38,381 nucleotides of DNA from Candidatus Daviesbacteria bacterium (GCA_016183245.1 JACPEY010000025.1:1-38381), one strand, 5' to 3'. Shown: positions 28,275 to 38,001, counted from the stretch's first letter. Notes: generated from the sequence alone by a model not told the origin. Program-made: numbers and translations.

Positions 28275-29221
28275 TCAAAGAACACTTTTTATCGATAACG
28301 GATTTATCGGCCAAAGAGATTTGGCAGGTATTCCATATGGCAAAGGAATTAAAAGAGGAATTAAAAAGCTTCGGTGGAAATGCTCCTTTATTAAAAGATA
28401 AGAATATGGTCATGCTGTTTGAAAAACCATCTCTTAGGACCAAACTAAGTTTTGATATTGGCATAAGCCAATTGGGTGGTCATGCTATTTATTTTAGTCC
28501 GCAAGAGGTAGGTTTGGGTCAGAGAGAATTGGCAGCAGATGTGGCTAAGGTTGTTTCCAGCATGGCAGATCTGATAGTGGCTAGGGTTTACAGCCATACG
28601 ACTTTGGAGGAGTTGGCTCAGAATTCGAGAGCGCCAGTTGTTAATGCCCTGTCTGATTTGGAGCATCCATGTCAGGCTTTAGCAGACCTTTTTACGATTT
28701 GGGAGGTAAAAAGGTATCAGGATTTATCAGGATTGGTGATGGCTTATGTAGGCGATGGAGAAAATAATGTGACCCATTCTTTGTGTCTTGGTGCCGTAAT
28801 GATGAATATGGAATTTCGATGCGGGTCGCCGGAGGGATTTTGGATGAATGGTCAGATTGTAAGTAAAGCTGAGTCCTTTGGAGGGAAAATAACCGAAACT
28901 AAAGATCCGCAAGAAGCGGTTGCTCATGCTGATATTGTAGTGGCTGATACGTGGGTGAGTATGGGTGATACTGATGAAGAAGTTAGGAAAGAGAGATTTA
29001 GACCTTATCAGGTAAACGCCGCCTTAATGTCTTTAGCTAAACCAGATGCCATCTTTATGCATTGCTTGCCGGCCTACAGAGGAAAAGAAGTAACTGCTGA
29101 AGTTATAGATGGGCCGCAATCTGTGGTTTTTCAAGAAGCAGAAAACAGGCTGCATGTCCAAAAGTCTTTACTGATTTGGTTGTTATCCAGACAATTAAAG
29201 CATAAACTTAACAATAACTGA
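28271..29221 (+). CDS. argF: Ornithine carbamoyltransferase
   Basis: FEKPSLRTKLSFDIGISQLGGHA...DLEHPCQALADLFTI...FMHCLPAYRGKEV. Confidence 0.9.
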   Translation: MIKEHFLSITDLSAKEIWQVFHMAKELKEELKSFGGNAPLLKDKNMVMLFEKPSLRTKLSFDIGISQLGGHAIYFSPQEVGLGQRELAADVAKVVSSMADLIVARVYSHTTLEELAQNSRAPVVNALSDLEHPCQALADLFTIWEVKRYQDLSGLVMAYVGDGENNVTHSLCLGAVMMNMEFRCGSPEGFWMNGQIVSKAESFGGKITETKDPQEAVAHADIVVADTWVSMGDTDEEVRKERFRPYQVNAALMSLAKPDAIFMHCLPAYRGKEVTAEVIDGPQSVVFQEAENRLHVQKSLLIWLLSRQLKHKLNNN

Positions 29222-29312
29222 TGCGGTCGTACACTATATTGTTATCGCCTTTGCAGGCAATAGTCGAAGTTGAATTTAGGGGGAAAGTGAGTTATATTAA
29301 GACTTGCCATTT

Positions 29313-30713
29313 ATGGATATTCCGGGAGGTATTTTTAAAAGTTATGATATCAGAGGTGTTTATCCGGAAGAGCTGAATGAAGAATTTGCTGTTCCGATAA
29401 CCCGCGCAATTTACAAAGTGATCTCCGACCAGCTCTCCGTAACTAAACCTTTGACCATTGCAGTCGGGCGGGATATGAGGTTATCCTCCCCTGCTATTTT
29501 TGAGGCAGTTTCCAAAACTTTAGTGGAACTGGGTGCGCAAGTGATAGATTTGGGAATAGTCTCCACGCCCACCTTTTATTTTGCTGTTTATAAATATGGT
29601 TATGACGGTGGAATTCAAATTACCGCTTCTCACAATCCTAAACAATATAACGGTTTAAAAATAGTCAGAAGGTCTCCCACCGGTTTGGTCAAAATCGGTA
29701 AAAATACCGGCATGAGTGAGATAAAAAAAATGAGTCAGGAGGGTGTGGATATTGTTTCCCGGGGAGAGGGTAGTCTTACTAAGAGAGACGGCGTTTTGGA
29801 GGAGGAAGTGCAAAATGCTTTGAAGATTGCAGGCTATCCTGAGGTTAAAAGATTTAAAATTGTTGCAGATGCAGCCAATGCTTTGGGCGCACTTTATATT
29901 GATGCTTTATTTAAGGCTATCCCCGGAGAACTGATTAAGATGAATTTTGAACTGGACGGGACTTTTCCGGCTCACCAGGCAGACCCATTGCAACCGGAAA
30001 CTTTAGTAGATTTACAAAAAAAAGTATTAGAAGAAAAAGCTGATTTTGGGTTAGCACCGGATGGGGATGGAGATAGATTGCTTTTTATTGATGAGAAAGG
30101 TCAAATTATTCAACCGTCTTTGATAACTGCCCTGGTGGCAAAAGAGCTGTTGAGCGAGAAAAAAGGCGAAACAATTCTTTTTGATATCCGCTATATTTTA
30201 ACTCCTAAAAAAATTGTTGAAGAATATCAGGGAAAATATGAAATTACCAAAGTCGGACATGCTTTTATTACGGAAAAAATGCACGAAACCGGAGCTCTGT
30301 TTGCCGGGGAATCATCAGCCCATTATTTTTTCCGGGAAACAGGTAATGCAGAATCGCAGCTACCGATGATTTTATTGGTTTTAAAAGTTATGAGCAGGGA
30401 AGGAAAGCCTTTATCGGAAATTGTTGAAGGCTTAAAGAGGAGTCATGAATCAGGGGAAACAAATTTTCGGGTTAAAAATGCTTTGGAAATAATTGAGGCT
30501 TTAAAGGAAAAATATTCGGATGCAGAGATTAGTACCCTGGATGGAGTAGCAGTAACATATAAGGATTGGCGTTTTTCTCTACGGACTTCCAACACAGAGC
30601 CGCTTCTGCGCCTTAATATTGAGCATATTGGTAAAGAAGGTCTGGAAGATAAAAAACAAGAACTTTTGGCAGAGATAGAAAAACTTGCAAAATTTGAGGA
30701 CTTGCCAAAATAG
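29313..30713 (+). CDS. Phosphomannomutase/phosphoglucomutase
   Basis: YDIRGVYPEELNEEFA...GIQITASHNPKQYNGLKIV...GLAPDGDGDRLLFID...LRTSNTEPLLRLNIE. Confidence 0.93.
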   Translation: MDIPGGIFKSYDIRGVYPEELNEEFAVPITRAIYKVISDQLSVTKPLTIAVGRDMRLSSPAIFEAVSKTLVELGAQVIDLGIVSTPTFYFAVYKYGYDGGIQITASHNPKQYNGLKIVRRSPTGLVKIGKNTGMSEIKKMSQEGVDIVSRGEGSLTKRDGVLEEEVQNALKIAGYPEVKRFKIVADAANALGALYIDALFKAIPGELIKMNFELDGTFPAHQADPLQPETLVDLQKKVLEEKADFGLAPDGDGDRLLFIDEKGQIIQPSLITALVAKELLSEKKGETILFDIRYILTPKKIVEEYQGKYEITKVGHAFITEKMHETGALFAGESSAHYFFRETGNAESQLPMILLVLKVMSREGKPLSEIVEGLKRSHESGETNFRVKNALEIIEALKEKYSDAEISTLDGVAVTYKDWRFSLRTSNTEPLLRLNIEHIGKEGLEDKKQELLAEIEKLAKFEDLPK

Positions 30714-30735
30714 ATAGTTTGTGGTTTACTAGCAT

Positions 30736-30818
30736 ATACATCAAGAGATCCTATACCGGATGGTATGGGGCGGCAACCGGAAAGCAATCGGTGCCAGATC
30801 CAAAAGAGGAAGATGTGT
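30736..30818 (+). ncRNA. SAM-I-type riboswitch (compact)
   Basis: ACATCAAGAGATCC...GGCAACC...GGTGCCAgATCC-aaaaga-GGAAGATGT upstream of metK; P1 ACATC/GATGT. Confidence 0.85.
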
Positions 30819-30861
30819 CCTGAGTACTGAGTATAGTCGAAGTATCGAAGGGAAACTTTTT

Positions 30862-30886
30862 AACCTCTCCTGATGAGAGGTTTTTT
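30862..30886 (+). terminator. Riboswitch expression-platform hairpin
   Basis: AACCTCTC-ctgat-GAGAGGTT-TTTT; GAGAGG is also a plausible SD for ATG 30888. Confidence 0.75.
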
Positions 30887-30887
30887 A

Positions 30888-32003
30888 ATGATAAAAACTA
30901 ACGGTATTACAACTTTTACTTCCGAATCAGTTTGTGCCGGACATCCGGATAAAATCTGTGATCAAATCTCTGATGCTATTTTGGATACAGTACTCGCTCA
31001 GGATCCGCAAGGCAGGACTGCTATTGAGTGTTTGGCAGGGAATAACAGGCTTATTATTGCCGGAGAAATAGGAGCCAGGGCAAAGGTAGATTTTGTAAAG
31101 ATTGCTAGAGATCAAATCAAAAGATTGGGATATACTGACCCTAAATTTAATTTTTGTCACAAATCCCCGATCAGTGTATTTGTACACGAGCAGTCTCCGG
31201 AAATTGCGGTGGGGGTGAAGAAAAAAGGAGCAGGGGATCAGGGTATGATGTTTGGTTTTGCCTGCAGGGAGACTGATTGTTTGATGCCGATCCCAATTAC
31301 TATGGCTCATGCCTTAACAAAAAGGATGGATCAGGTCCGGGAGGAAAATATTGTTAAATACTTAAGGCCGGACGGAAAGTCTCAAGTGACTATCGAGTAT
31401 CGAGACGGCAAACCATATAAGGTGACTCAGGTGGTGATTGCTATTCCTCATGAGGAATCAGTTGATTTGAGTCAGGTTAAAGATGATATATACGAGTTTG
31501 TGGTGATACCTGTGCTGGAGCGTTTCGGACTCAAAATTAAAAAGGATGATGTGGTGGTCAACGGTACAGGTATTTGGCATAATGGCGGCCCGTCATCTGA
31601 TTGCGGATTAACCGGAAGAAAAATTGTAGTGGATACTTATGGAGGGTATGCCAGGGTGGGAGGCGGGGCTTTTTCCGGTAAAGAACCTTCAAAAGTAGAC
31701 CGGGGCGGGGCATATGCTGCCAGGTTTTTGGCTAAAAATATTGTGGCTCATAAATTAGCAGATAAAGCAGAAGTGAGGTTGGCCTACTTTATAGGAGCAA
31801 AAAAGCCAACTATGCAGGATGTAGAAACTTTTGGCACTAATAAAAAATCCCACAAAGTAATTTTATCTTTTATGAATAAAATTCTCGACACCTCTGTTTC
31901 AGGGATCATAGAAGGTTTAGATTTGCAAAGACCGATATATCTTCCAACTGCTGCTTATGGCCACTTCGGCCGCAACGAATTCCCCTGGGAAAGAGTAGTT
32001 TGA
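30888..32003 (+). CDS. metK: S-adenosylmethionine synthetase
   Basis: TFTSESVCAGHPDKICDQISDAILD...GAGDQGMMFGFA...GGGAFSGKEPSKVDRGGAYAAR; ORF-track start 30873 lies inside the hairpin, so ATG 30888 is preferred. Confidence 0.96.
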   Translation: MIKTNGITTFTSESVCAGHPDKICDQISDAILDTVLAQDPQGRTAIECLAGNNRLIIAGEIGARAKVDFVKIARDQIKRLGYTDPKFNFCHKSPISVFVHEQSPEIAVGVKKKGAGDQGMMFGFACRETDCLMPIPITMAHALTKRMDQVREENIVKYLRPDGKSQVTIEYRDGKPYKVTQVVIAIPHEESVDLSQVKDDIYEFVVIPVLERFGLKIKKDDVVVNGTGIWHNGGPSSDCGLTGRKIVVDTYGGYARVGGGAFSGKEPSKVDRGGAYAARFLAKNIVAHKLADKAEVRLAYFIGAKKPTMQDVETFGTNKKSHKVILSFMNKILDTSVSGIIEGLDLQRPIYLPTAAYGHFGRNEFPWERVV

Positions 32004-32005
32004 TA

Positions 32006-32791
32006 TTAAGAAAATTCTAAAATCATTGGTAAGTGGTCTGATACTTCTGCTCTTGAAACTTCGAAACTTTCAATTTTAACGTCATGGGATACAAATGTAT
32101 AATCGGCAAATTTTTGAAAATCCTTTCTGCCGTAAAAAGGACTTTGTTTGCTTCTGGTTCTTTGGATTTTAAATTCCTTAATTAGATTTCTCATATTATT
32201 TTCAAATATTTTAATGCTTTGAGTTTGGGGTAATAAATTAAAGTCTCCGACTAAAATTTTTGATCCGGATTTGCTGTTTACTATCTCTTTTACTTTTTCT
32301 GAATTTTTAAGGCGTTTTTCAGTATCAAGTTTATCTCCGGGAAAAGGAATGCCGTGGAAATTAAAAACAGTAAAGTCTTTTCCGTTGAAATTAAAACTTA
32401 CAAATTGCAAAGGAGTGGATTGATTTGAAAAGTCCTTTTTAAGAATTTGAGAATCTTTTCTTTTGCTGATGAAATAATTTTCGTTGGAATTTGATTTAAT
32501 TGTATCGGCAATAAATATCGCCTGTCCAAAGGTCAGATTAAAATCTATAGGATTTGCATTACCATCAAGGCCATGCATGATAGGAAAATAGAAAACCTTA
32601 AAGCCGGATAAGATACTTTTTATTTCTGAAAGCAAATTGGCTCGGATGTTTTTATATTGTTTAATATCAGAATTTGTATCGAATATTTCCTGGAAACAGA
32701 AAATATCAGTATCTTTTGAGTTCTGCTGAATAAATTCAATTAAGGGATCAAAAATTCTTCCACACCAGGTGTTTAGAGATATTAATTTCAT
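32006..32791 (-). CDS. Endonuclease/exonuclease/phosphatase (EEP) family protein
   Basis: MKLISLNTWCGRIFDPLIEFIQ...DIFCFQEIFD...ILVGDFNLLP...DYTFVSHDV...VSDHLPMILEF. Confidence 0.85.
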   Translation of the reverse strand: MKLISLNTWCGRIFDPLIEFIQQNSKDTDIFCFQEIFDTNSDIKQYKNIRANLLSEIKSILSGFKVFYFPIMHGLDGNANPIDFNLTFGQAIFIADTIKSNSNENYFISKRKDSQILKKDFSNQSTPLQFVSFNFNGKDFTVFNFHGIPFPGDKLDTEKRLKNSEKVKEIVNSKSGSKILVGDFNLLPQTQSIKIFENNMRNLIKEFKIQRTRSKQSPFYGRKDFQKFADYTFVSHDVKIESFEVSRAEVSDHLPMILEFS

Positions 32792-33408
32792 CAGGGTTTA
32801 ATGAGTATTACTCTGGCAGGGGAGCCGTCAAGACCAACAAATTTTAAAGGCAGACAAAAAAGTTCATAATGCCCTTGACTGACTTGTGATAAATCGAGCC
32901 CTTCAGCAATAACAATGTTACTGTTTAAAAGTTCGGTATGAGGTCTGGTATCCGGACTACCCTTTTGTTTAATGGATAAAGAATCAATGCCAAAAAGTAT
33001 GATTTTTTGCTCAGCTAAAAATTGTGCTGCATCTCCTGATAAGTAAATATAATCAGGATAAAATTCAGCAAAGCCCCTTATAGAATTTTGAGTTTTTACT
33101 AAAATTCTCTCTCCTGCTTTGATATTTTCTTTTTGAAGATCTTCTATTGTAACTGCAGTTTGACAATGGGTCATATCTAAAACTCTTACCGGGCCGACAA
33201 GCTGGTTTAAGTCAATTTTGTCCACACCAATTCCCTGTTTGGAGATGTGGCGGGGCACATCTAAATGAGTGCCGGTGTGGGAACCAAAAGTTATTTCGGA
33301 AATAAAGGTAGTAGGGGTTTTTAGGGATTTAATTTTTACCTCAGGGTTATTGGGATAAACAGGCATTCCTTTATAGATTGGTAAAGATATATCCAAAATT
33401 TTTCCCAT
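32791..33408 (-). CDS. Cyclase family protein (kynurenine formamidase-like)
   Basis: MGKILDISLPIYKGMPVYPNNPEV...GSHTGTHLDVPRH (HxGTHxDxPxH). Confidence 0.88.
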   Translation of the reverse strand: MGKILDISLPIYKGMPVYPNNPEVKIKSLKTPTTFISEITFGSHTGTHLDVPRHISKQGIGVDKIDLNQLVGPVRVLDMTHCQTAVTIEDLQKENIKAGERILVKTQNSIRGFAEFYPDYIYLSGDAAQFLAEQKIILFGIDSLSIKQKGSPDTRPHTELLNSNIVIAEGLDLSQVSQGHYELFCLPLKFVGLDGSPARVILIKP

Positions 33409-33450
33409 GTTGGTATTGTAATTTGTGAAATGCTAAAATACAACAAGTTT

Positions 33451-33521
33451 CGGGGAATAGTATAGTAGTAACACGCCGCGCTGGGGGTGCGGAGTCAGGA
33501 GTGCAATCCTCCTTTCCCCGA
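33451..33521 (+). tRNA. tRNA-Pro (GGG), atypical elbow, no encoded CCA
   Basis: 7-bp acceptor CGGGGAA/TTCCCCG, anticodon stem CCGCG/TGCGG with loop CTGGGGG, T stem AGGAG/CTCCT with loop TGCAATC. Confidence 0.85.
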
Positions 33522-33593
33522 CTAACTATAGGTCTTATCTAGCCACAAATCCGCTTATTGACATTTGGGTTTATTTTGGGTAATACTTAAATT

Positions 33594-34430
33594 ATGACTT
33601 CTAGTTTAGTTATCTGCGCATACTGTACCAAAAACTTTCTTAAGGATAATAGACACATCAATGAAAATATAAAACTAGGCAACAATTTTTATTGTTCTTC
33701 TGACTGTCAGTACTCTTTTAAAAGCAAGAAAGTAGAATTAGGATGTGAAAATCCAGCTTGTACGAATAAATTCAAACGTGTTCAAAATGAAATCTCTCTC
33801 CATTATTATTGTTCCAGATCTTGCGCAGTAGCTATAAACAATGGAAGATTTCCTAAAAGAGTGGCAACAATCAAACGATGTAAATATTGCGGAAAGAGAA
33901 TGTTTAAATACAGAATATATTGTTCAGTTAAATGTAAAGCAAAAGATAAAACCATTAGCAAGGAGGAAATTCTTAAACAAATTACAAGCTTTCACGAAAA
34001 ACATAGACGCATCCCGCTTAAAAGAGAATTTAATCATTATAGTGCGGCTCGAAAACGTTTTGGCAATTGGAATAATGCTATTAAAGTAGCAGGATTCAAA
34101 CCTAATCCTGTCATGTTTGCTGATAAGTGTATAGCTAATGACGGTCATGCTTGCGACTCTGTAGCAGAAAAAATAATTGATGATTATCTTTACGAAAGAG
34201 ATATTCCGCACATAAGAAATATTGCTTATCCGGAAGGTGTTTATACAGCCGATTTTAAAATAGGGTCCAACTTGGTTGAATATTTCGGATTAGCAGGTGA
34301 GCATAGGAGATATGATGAGTTGAGAGTGATTAAGCAAAAACTTGCAAGAAAATACAAAGTAAAGCTGATACAGCTTTACCCTAAAGATCTTTATCCCCAC
34401 AGTAGGCTTGAAGCTATTTTGGGGGCTTGA
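33594..34430 (+). CDS. Zinc-finger / homing-endonuclease-associated repeat / PD-(D/E)XK-like nuclease
   Basis: Cys pairs CAYC/CSSDC, CENPAC/CSRSC, CKYC/CSVKC; SAARKRFGNWNNAIKVAGFKPN; DSVAEKIIDDYL...YTADFKIGSNLVEYFG. Confidence 0.7.
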   Translation: MTSSLVICAYCTKNFLKDNRHINENIKLGNNFYCSSDCQYSFKSKKVELGCENPACTNKFKRVQNEISLHYYCSRSCAVAINNGRFPKRVATIKRCKYCGKRMFKYRIYCSVKCKAKDKTISKEEILKQITSFHEKHRRIPLKREFNHYSAARKRFGNWNNAIKVAGFKPNPVMFADKCIANDGHACDSVAEKIIDDYLYERDIPHIRNIAYPEGVYTADFKIGSNLVEYFGLAGEHRRYDELRVIKQKLARKYKVKLIQLYPKDLYPHSRLEAILGA

Positions 34431-34461
34431 CCTTTGGGAAATATTTGGTTATCTTTAACAT

Positions 34462-35538
34462 ATGGCGCAAAATAATCATCAAAACAATGATGCCAGAAAA
34501 GCGGCAATCTCCGCTGCCATGGCACAAATTCAAAAACAATACGGTGCAGGTTCTATCATGAGGTTGGGTGAGCGCGTTGAGAAGTTTACCATTGATGTTA
34601 TTCCAACCGGGTCTATTGCGCTTGATTTGGCCTTAGGCGTTGGCGGTTTACCCAAAGGCAGGATTATAGAGATTTTTGGTCCGGAAGCCTCAGGTAAAAC
34701 AACCATTACCCTTCATGTTATTGCAGAGGCCCAGAAAAAAGGCGGAGTGGCGGCATTTATTGATGCAGAACATGCACTAGATCCTCAAAGGGCGCAAAAA
34801 ATCGGTGTGAATTTGGATGACCTGTTAATTTCCCAACCTGATACAGGCGAACAGGGTCTGGAGATTGCAGAAAGTTTAATCCGGTCCGGCGGGATAGATG
34901 TTTTAGTGATAGATTCCGTTGCAGCACTGGTGCCCCGTTCGGAACTTGAAGGGGAAATGGGGGATTCTTCAATGGGGATGCAAGCCAGATTGATGTCTCA
35001 GGCACTCCGGAAATTAACCGGAGCAGTTTCCAATACCAACACCATTGTAATTTTTACCAATCAACTGCGTCAAAAAATCGGCGTGATGTTTGGAAACCCT
35101 GAAACTACTCCTGGAGGGTTGGCTCTCAAATTTTACTCATCAGTCCGCCTGGATATCCGAAAAATTGAAAATATTAAAGACGGGGATTTGGTTGTGGGTT
35201 CAAGGCACCGCGTTAAAATTGTCAAAAATAAGGTCGCTCCCCCCTTTAGGATTGCTGAATTTGATATGAATGAAGATGGAATTTCACACCAGGGAGAATT
35301 ACTGGATGTTGGAATAGAGCTGGGGATTTTAACAAAATCCGGTGCATTTATAAAATGGGAAGAAAAGCTTTTGGGTCAGGGAAGAGCAGCAGCAATAATG
35401 TACCTTAAAGAAAATCCTAAAGAAGCAGAGAAGTTGGAAAAAGAAGTAAGGGAAGCATGGGGAAAACAAAAAGAGGGTAAGGAAAAGATTGTGGTTGGAC
35501 AGGAAGAAATGACTAATTCGTTGCAAGAGACTGTTTAG
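34462..35538 (+). CDS. recA: Recombinase RecA
   Basis: [51 protein letters not shown]. Confidence 0.98.
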   Translation: MAQNNHQNNDARKAAISAAMAQIQKQYGAGSIMRLGERVEKFTIDVIPTGSIALDLALGVGGLPKGRIIEIFGPEASGKTTITLHVIAEAQKKGGVAAFIDAEHALDPQRAQKIGVNLDDLLISQPDTGEQGLEIAESLIRSGGIDVLVIDSVAALVPRSELEGEMGDSSMGMQARLMSQALRKLTGAVSNTNTIVIFTNQLRQKIGVMFGNPETTPGGLALKFYSSVRLDIRKIENIKDGDLVVGSRHRVKIVKNKVAPPFRIAEFDMNEDGISHQGELLDVGIELGILTKSGAFIKWEEKLLGQGRAAAIMYLKENPKEAEKLEKEVREAWGKQKEGKEKIVVGQEEMTNSLQETV

Positions 35539-35580
35539 GAGTATTTTCTCCGCATGCAAATAATTTTATATCTTCGTAGT

Positions 35581-35700
35581 AATTTTCAATTTTTAATTTA
35601 CAATTTACAATGAATTTTCAATAATTTAATGTTCAGACGTTTGAAAATTGTTGCATTGAGATTTTAATGAAAATTGAAAACTGGTAATTGAAAATTAAAG
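35581..35700. repeat. AT-rich palindromic intergenic repeat between recA and recX
   Basis: aattttcaatttttaatttacaatttacaatgaattttcaat ... aaaattgaaaactggtaattgaaaatt inverted arms. Confidence 0.75.
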
Positions 35701-35714
35701 TAACTTCAAAAAAT

Positions 35715-36356
35715 ATGTCTACTATAACCTCAGTTGAGCCACAAAAGAAGAAGCTGCGCAGGTTTAATATCTACCTTGATGGAGAGTTTGCCTTTGGGGC
35801 AGATGAAGATTTAGTGGTTAACAGAAGGTTGGTAGCAGGTAAAGTAATTGCGCCGGAGGATCTGCAGGAAATCTTATTTGAGGCAGAGGTAGGGAAGTTG
35901 ATGGAGAAAATGTATAGATGGTTTTCTCTCCGGCAGCATTCAGAAAAAGAAGTAAGGGATTATTTTAGAGTCAAGGGAAAAGAAGAAATGAGCCAGCTAG
36001 CTGTTGATGCTGTAGTTGAAACTTTGAAAAGAAAACGATTGGTAAATGATTTTGAATTTGCTAAAGCTTGGGTTGAGGCCAGAAGGAAAAGTAAACAAAA
36101 AGGAATAAGGGCTATAAAGGCAGAACTTTTTCAAAAAGGAATTGATAAAGAAATTATAGAAGAAGTGACTAGAGTCGAGAGTCAAGAGTCTAGTGAAGAA
36201 CAACTGGCAAAGCAGGCATTGGAGAAGAAAATGAAAGTTTGGAAAAACCTGGATTCACGGAAACTGCGGCAAAAATCAATTGAATTTTTACTCCGAAAAG
36301 GATTTGATTATGAAACCGTCAAATCAATGCTTGACAAATTTATAGCTATCCCATAG
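35715..36356 (+). CDS. recX: Regulatory protein RecX
   Basis: WFSLRQHSEKEVRDYFRVKG...VVETLKRKRLVNDFEFAKAWVEARRKSKQKGIRAIKAELFQKGID; downstream of recA. Confidence 0.88.
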   Translation: MSTITSVEPQKKKLRRFNIYLDGEFAFGADEDLVVNRRLVAGKVIAPEDLQEILFEAEVGKLMEKMYRWFSLRQHSEKEVRDYFRVKGKEEMSQLAVDAVVETLKRKRLVNDFEFAKAWVEARRKSKQKGIRAIKAELFQKGIDKEIIEEVTRVESQESSEEQLAKQALEKKMKVWKNLDSRKLRQKSIEFLLRKGFDYETVKSMLDKFIAIP

Positions 36357-36377
36357 AATCTCAGCCAGGATAATTTT

Positions 36378-37100
36378 ATGCCTGTTAAAAGTACGGCAAG
36401 AAGTAAAAAAGTAACAGAAACTCCAGTGGCAGAAGATGCTAATGTTGAGGTTGCTCTAAACGTAAAACCAACTGCTAAAGTTGATCCGTTTAATATTTTG
36501 ATTAAATCTATCTCCGAACTTCAGGCAGAGTTTGAAAGGCTACAAAAGGAAATCTCTCAAACAAAAGAGGTTTGGCTTATTGAACAAAAGGCCCATCAGA
36601 AATCTTTGGAAGACAGAAATATCCAGGAAGAACTGGAAAGGAAAAGAAATCAGGAAACTTATGAATATGAAACTGCCAGAAAGCGCAAGCAGGAAGAGGA
36701 TATGTTCGCCGATAAAAAAGCTCTATGGGAAAAACATTTGTCTGAGCAAAAAGAAGCTATTGAAAAGGACAGAAAAGAATTGGAAGAATTAAGAAAGTTA
36801 GTCACTGCTTTTGAAGGTGAGAAAGAAAAGGCTGTCGAAGATGCGCAAGTAATCTTACAAAAAGAATTAACCGGAAGTTTTGAGAATGAGAGAAAAATGA
36901 GGGAACAGGAAGTAAAGGCGGAAAAAGAAATTTTAACCTTACACCTTTCTAACTTAAGTTCGGAAAGTTCGCGGCAAACGGCAGAAATCCAGGCCTTGAA
37001 AAAGGCTTTAGAGGAAGCAACCTCTCAAGTCAAAGAAATAGCAGTGAAAGTCATTGAATCCGGGACAAAAACCCGGCAAGATTTGACAAATGACCTATAG
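36378..37100 (+). CDS. Coiled-coil protein
   Basis: Long Glu/Lys-rich heptad-like region; no recognised catalytic motif. Confidence 0.75.
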   Translation: MPVKSTARSKKVTETPVAEDANVEVALNVKPTAKVDPFNILIKSISELQAEFERLQKEISQTKEVWLIEQKAHQKSLEDRNIQEELERKRNQETYEYETARKRKQEEDMFADKKALWEKHLSEQKEAIEKDRKELEELRKLVTAFEGEKEKAVEDAQVILQKELTGSFENERKMREQEVKAEKEILTLHLSNLSSESSRQTAEIQALKKALEEATSQVKEIAVKVIESGTKTRQDLTNDL

Positions 37101-37120
37101 AAGTATACAAGACTAACAAT

Positions 37121-37852
37121 ATGGGAATTGAAACTCCAGCTGTTATTGTAGATTCTCCGCAAAAACGATATAGGCAATTAAGAAAAGCCCTTAGACCTTT
37201 TGTCCAAGAATATAAAGAAGCTAGGCTTTGCACACCTGATTTAATAAACTATACTTGGACAGGTATTTGGGGGGTAATTAGTGAAAGAGCGGAGTTTGAT
37301 TACCAAGTTTTAAAATCTGACCGTACCGCGGAAGAGCTGGCGCAACTCCAAGAAGAGAATAGGGACAATTTACTTTTACCTGATGGTATCTATACCCCGA
37401 AGGGGTTGGTTGGACTAGGCAGGGCCTTTCCTTTAATGGGAAGCTGGACAATTACCCGGGAAGAAGCAGTTAGAATCTCACACAGCGCCGTAAAAGGCGG
37501 GTCATTTGATATAGAAATGAGTCCGGATGCTCCATATAGGACTCGCCAGGGATATACGGAACAACAACTGAGAGATACAATCGCAACTGACGGTAGAAGG
37601 GGCATGAGATTGCCAACATACATAGTAGGCAGTCAATTTAGTAAGCTCCTAACAGGACATTATTTTGATGAAAAGACCTGGTCAAGAATCCTTGGGTCTT
37701 TCTGTGGCAACCGGGCCCTAGCTGCCAGCTTCTTTTCGGATGGTAGCCTCCGCGTCGGCCGCTGGCTTCCGTCCTATGGGGGTCGGGGTCCGGATTTGGG
37801 TGGTCGTTCCGAGGGAGAAAAAATTGAAAAATCAAATTTGGCTTTGGGGTAG
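37121..37852 (+). CDS. Hypothetical protein
   Basis: 243-aa ORF, ATG start, no family recognised. Confidence 0.65.
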   Translation: MGIETPAVIVDSPQKRYRQLRKALRPFVQEYKEARLCTPDLINYTWTGIWGVISERAEFDYQVLKSDRTAEELAQLQEENRDNLLLPDGIYTPKGLVGLGRAFPLMGSWTITREEAVRISHSAVKGGSFDIEMSPDAPYRTRQGYTEQQLRDTIATDGRRGMRLPTYIVGSQFSKLLTGHYFDEKTWSRILGSFCGNRALAASFFSDGSLRVGRWLPSYGGRGPDLGGRSEGEKIEKSNLALG

Positions 37853-37903
37853 TGGTTGAAAAATGTTGGGAAAAAGGGTAAACTATAGATAGATCAGAAG
37901 AAT

Positions 37904-37986
37904 CTGAGGGTATTTTTAAGAATGAATTTACATTCTCAAAAAGTTTTTAATAACTAATTTTCCTCAGGCCCGTTATGGGCAATTTT
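37904..37986 (+). promoter_or_regulatory. Possible structured leader upstream of the RNase Y-like gene
   Basis: CTGAGG (37904..) pairs with CCTCAG (37962..); AGAATG-aattta-CATTCT hairpin; GCCC-gttat-GGGC-aattttt terminator-like hairpin. Confidence 0.4.
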
Positions 37987-38001
37987 TCTGATTTAAATTA
38001 T

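Noticed and set aside
37975-38001. Alternative ATG 37975 for the RNase Y-like gene
   Set aside because: It falls inside the GCCC-gttat-GGGC hairpin loop; ATG 38002 is more likely, although not excluded.
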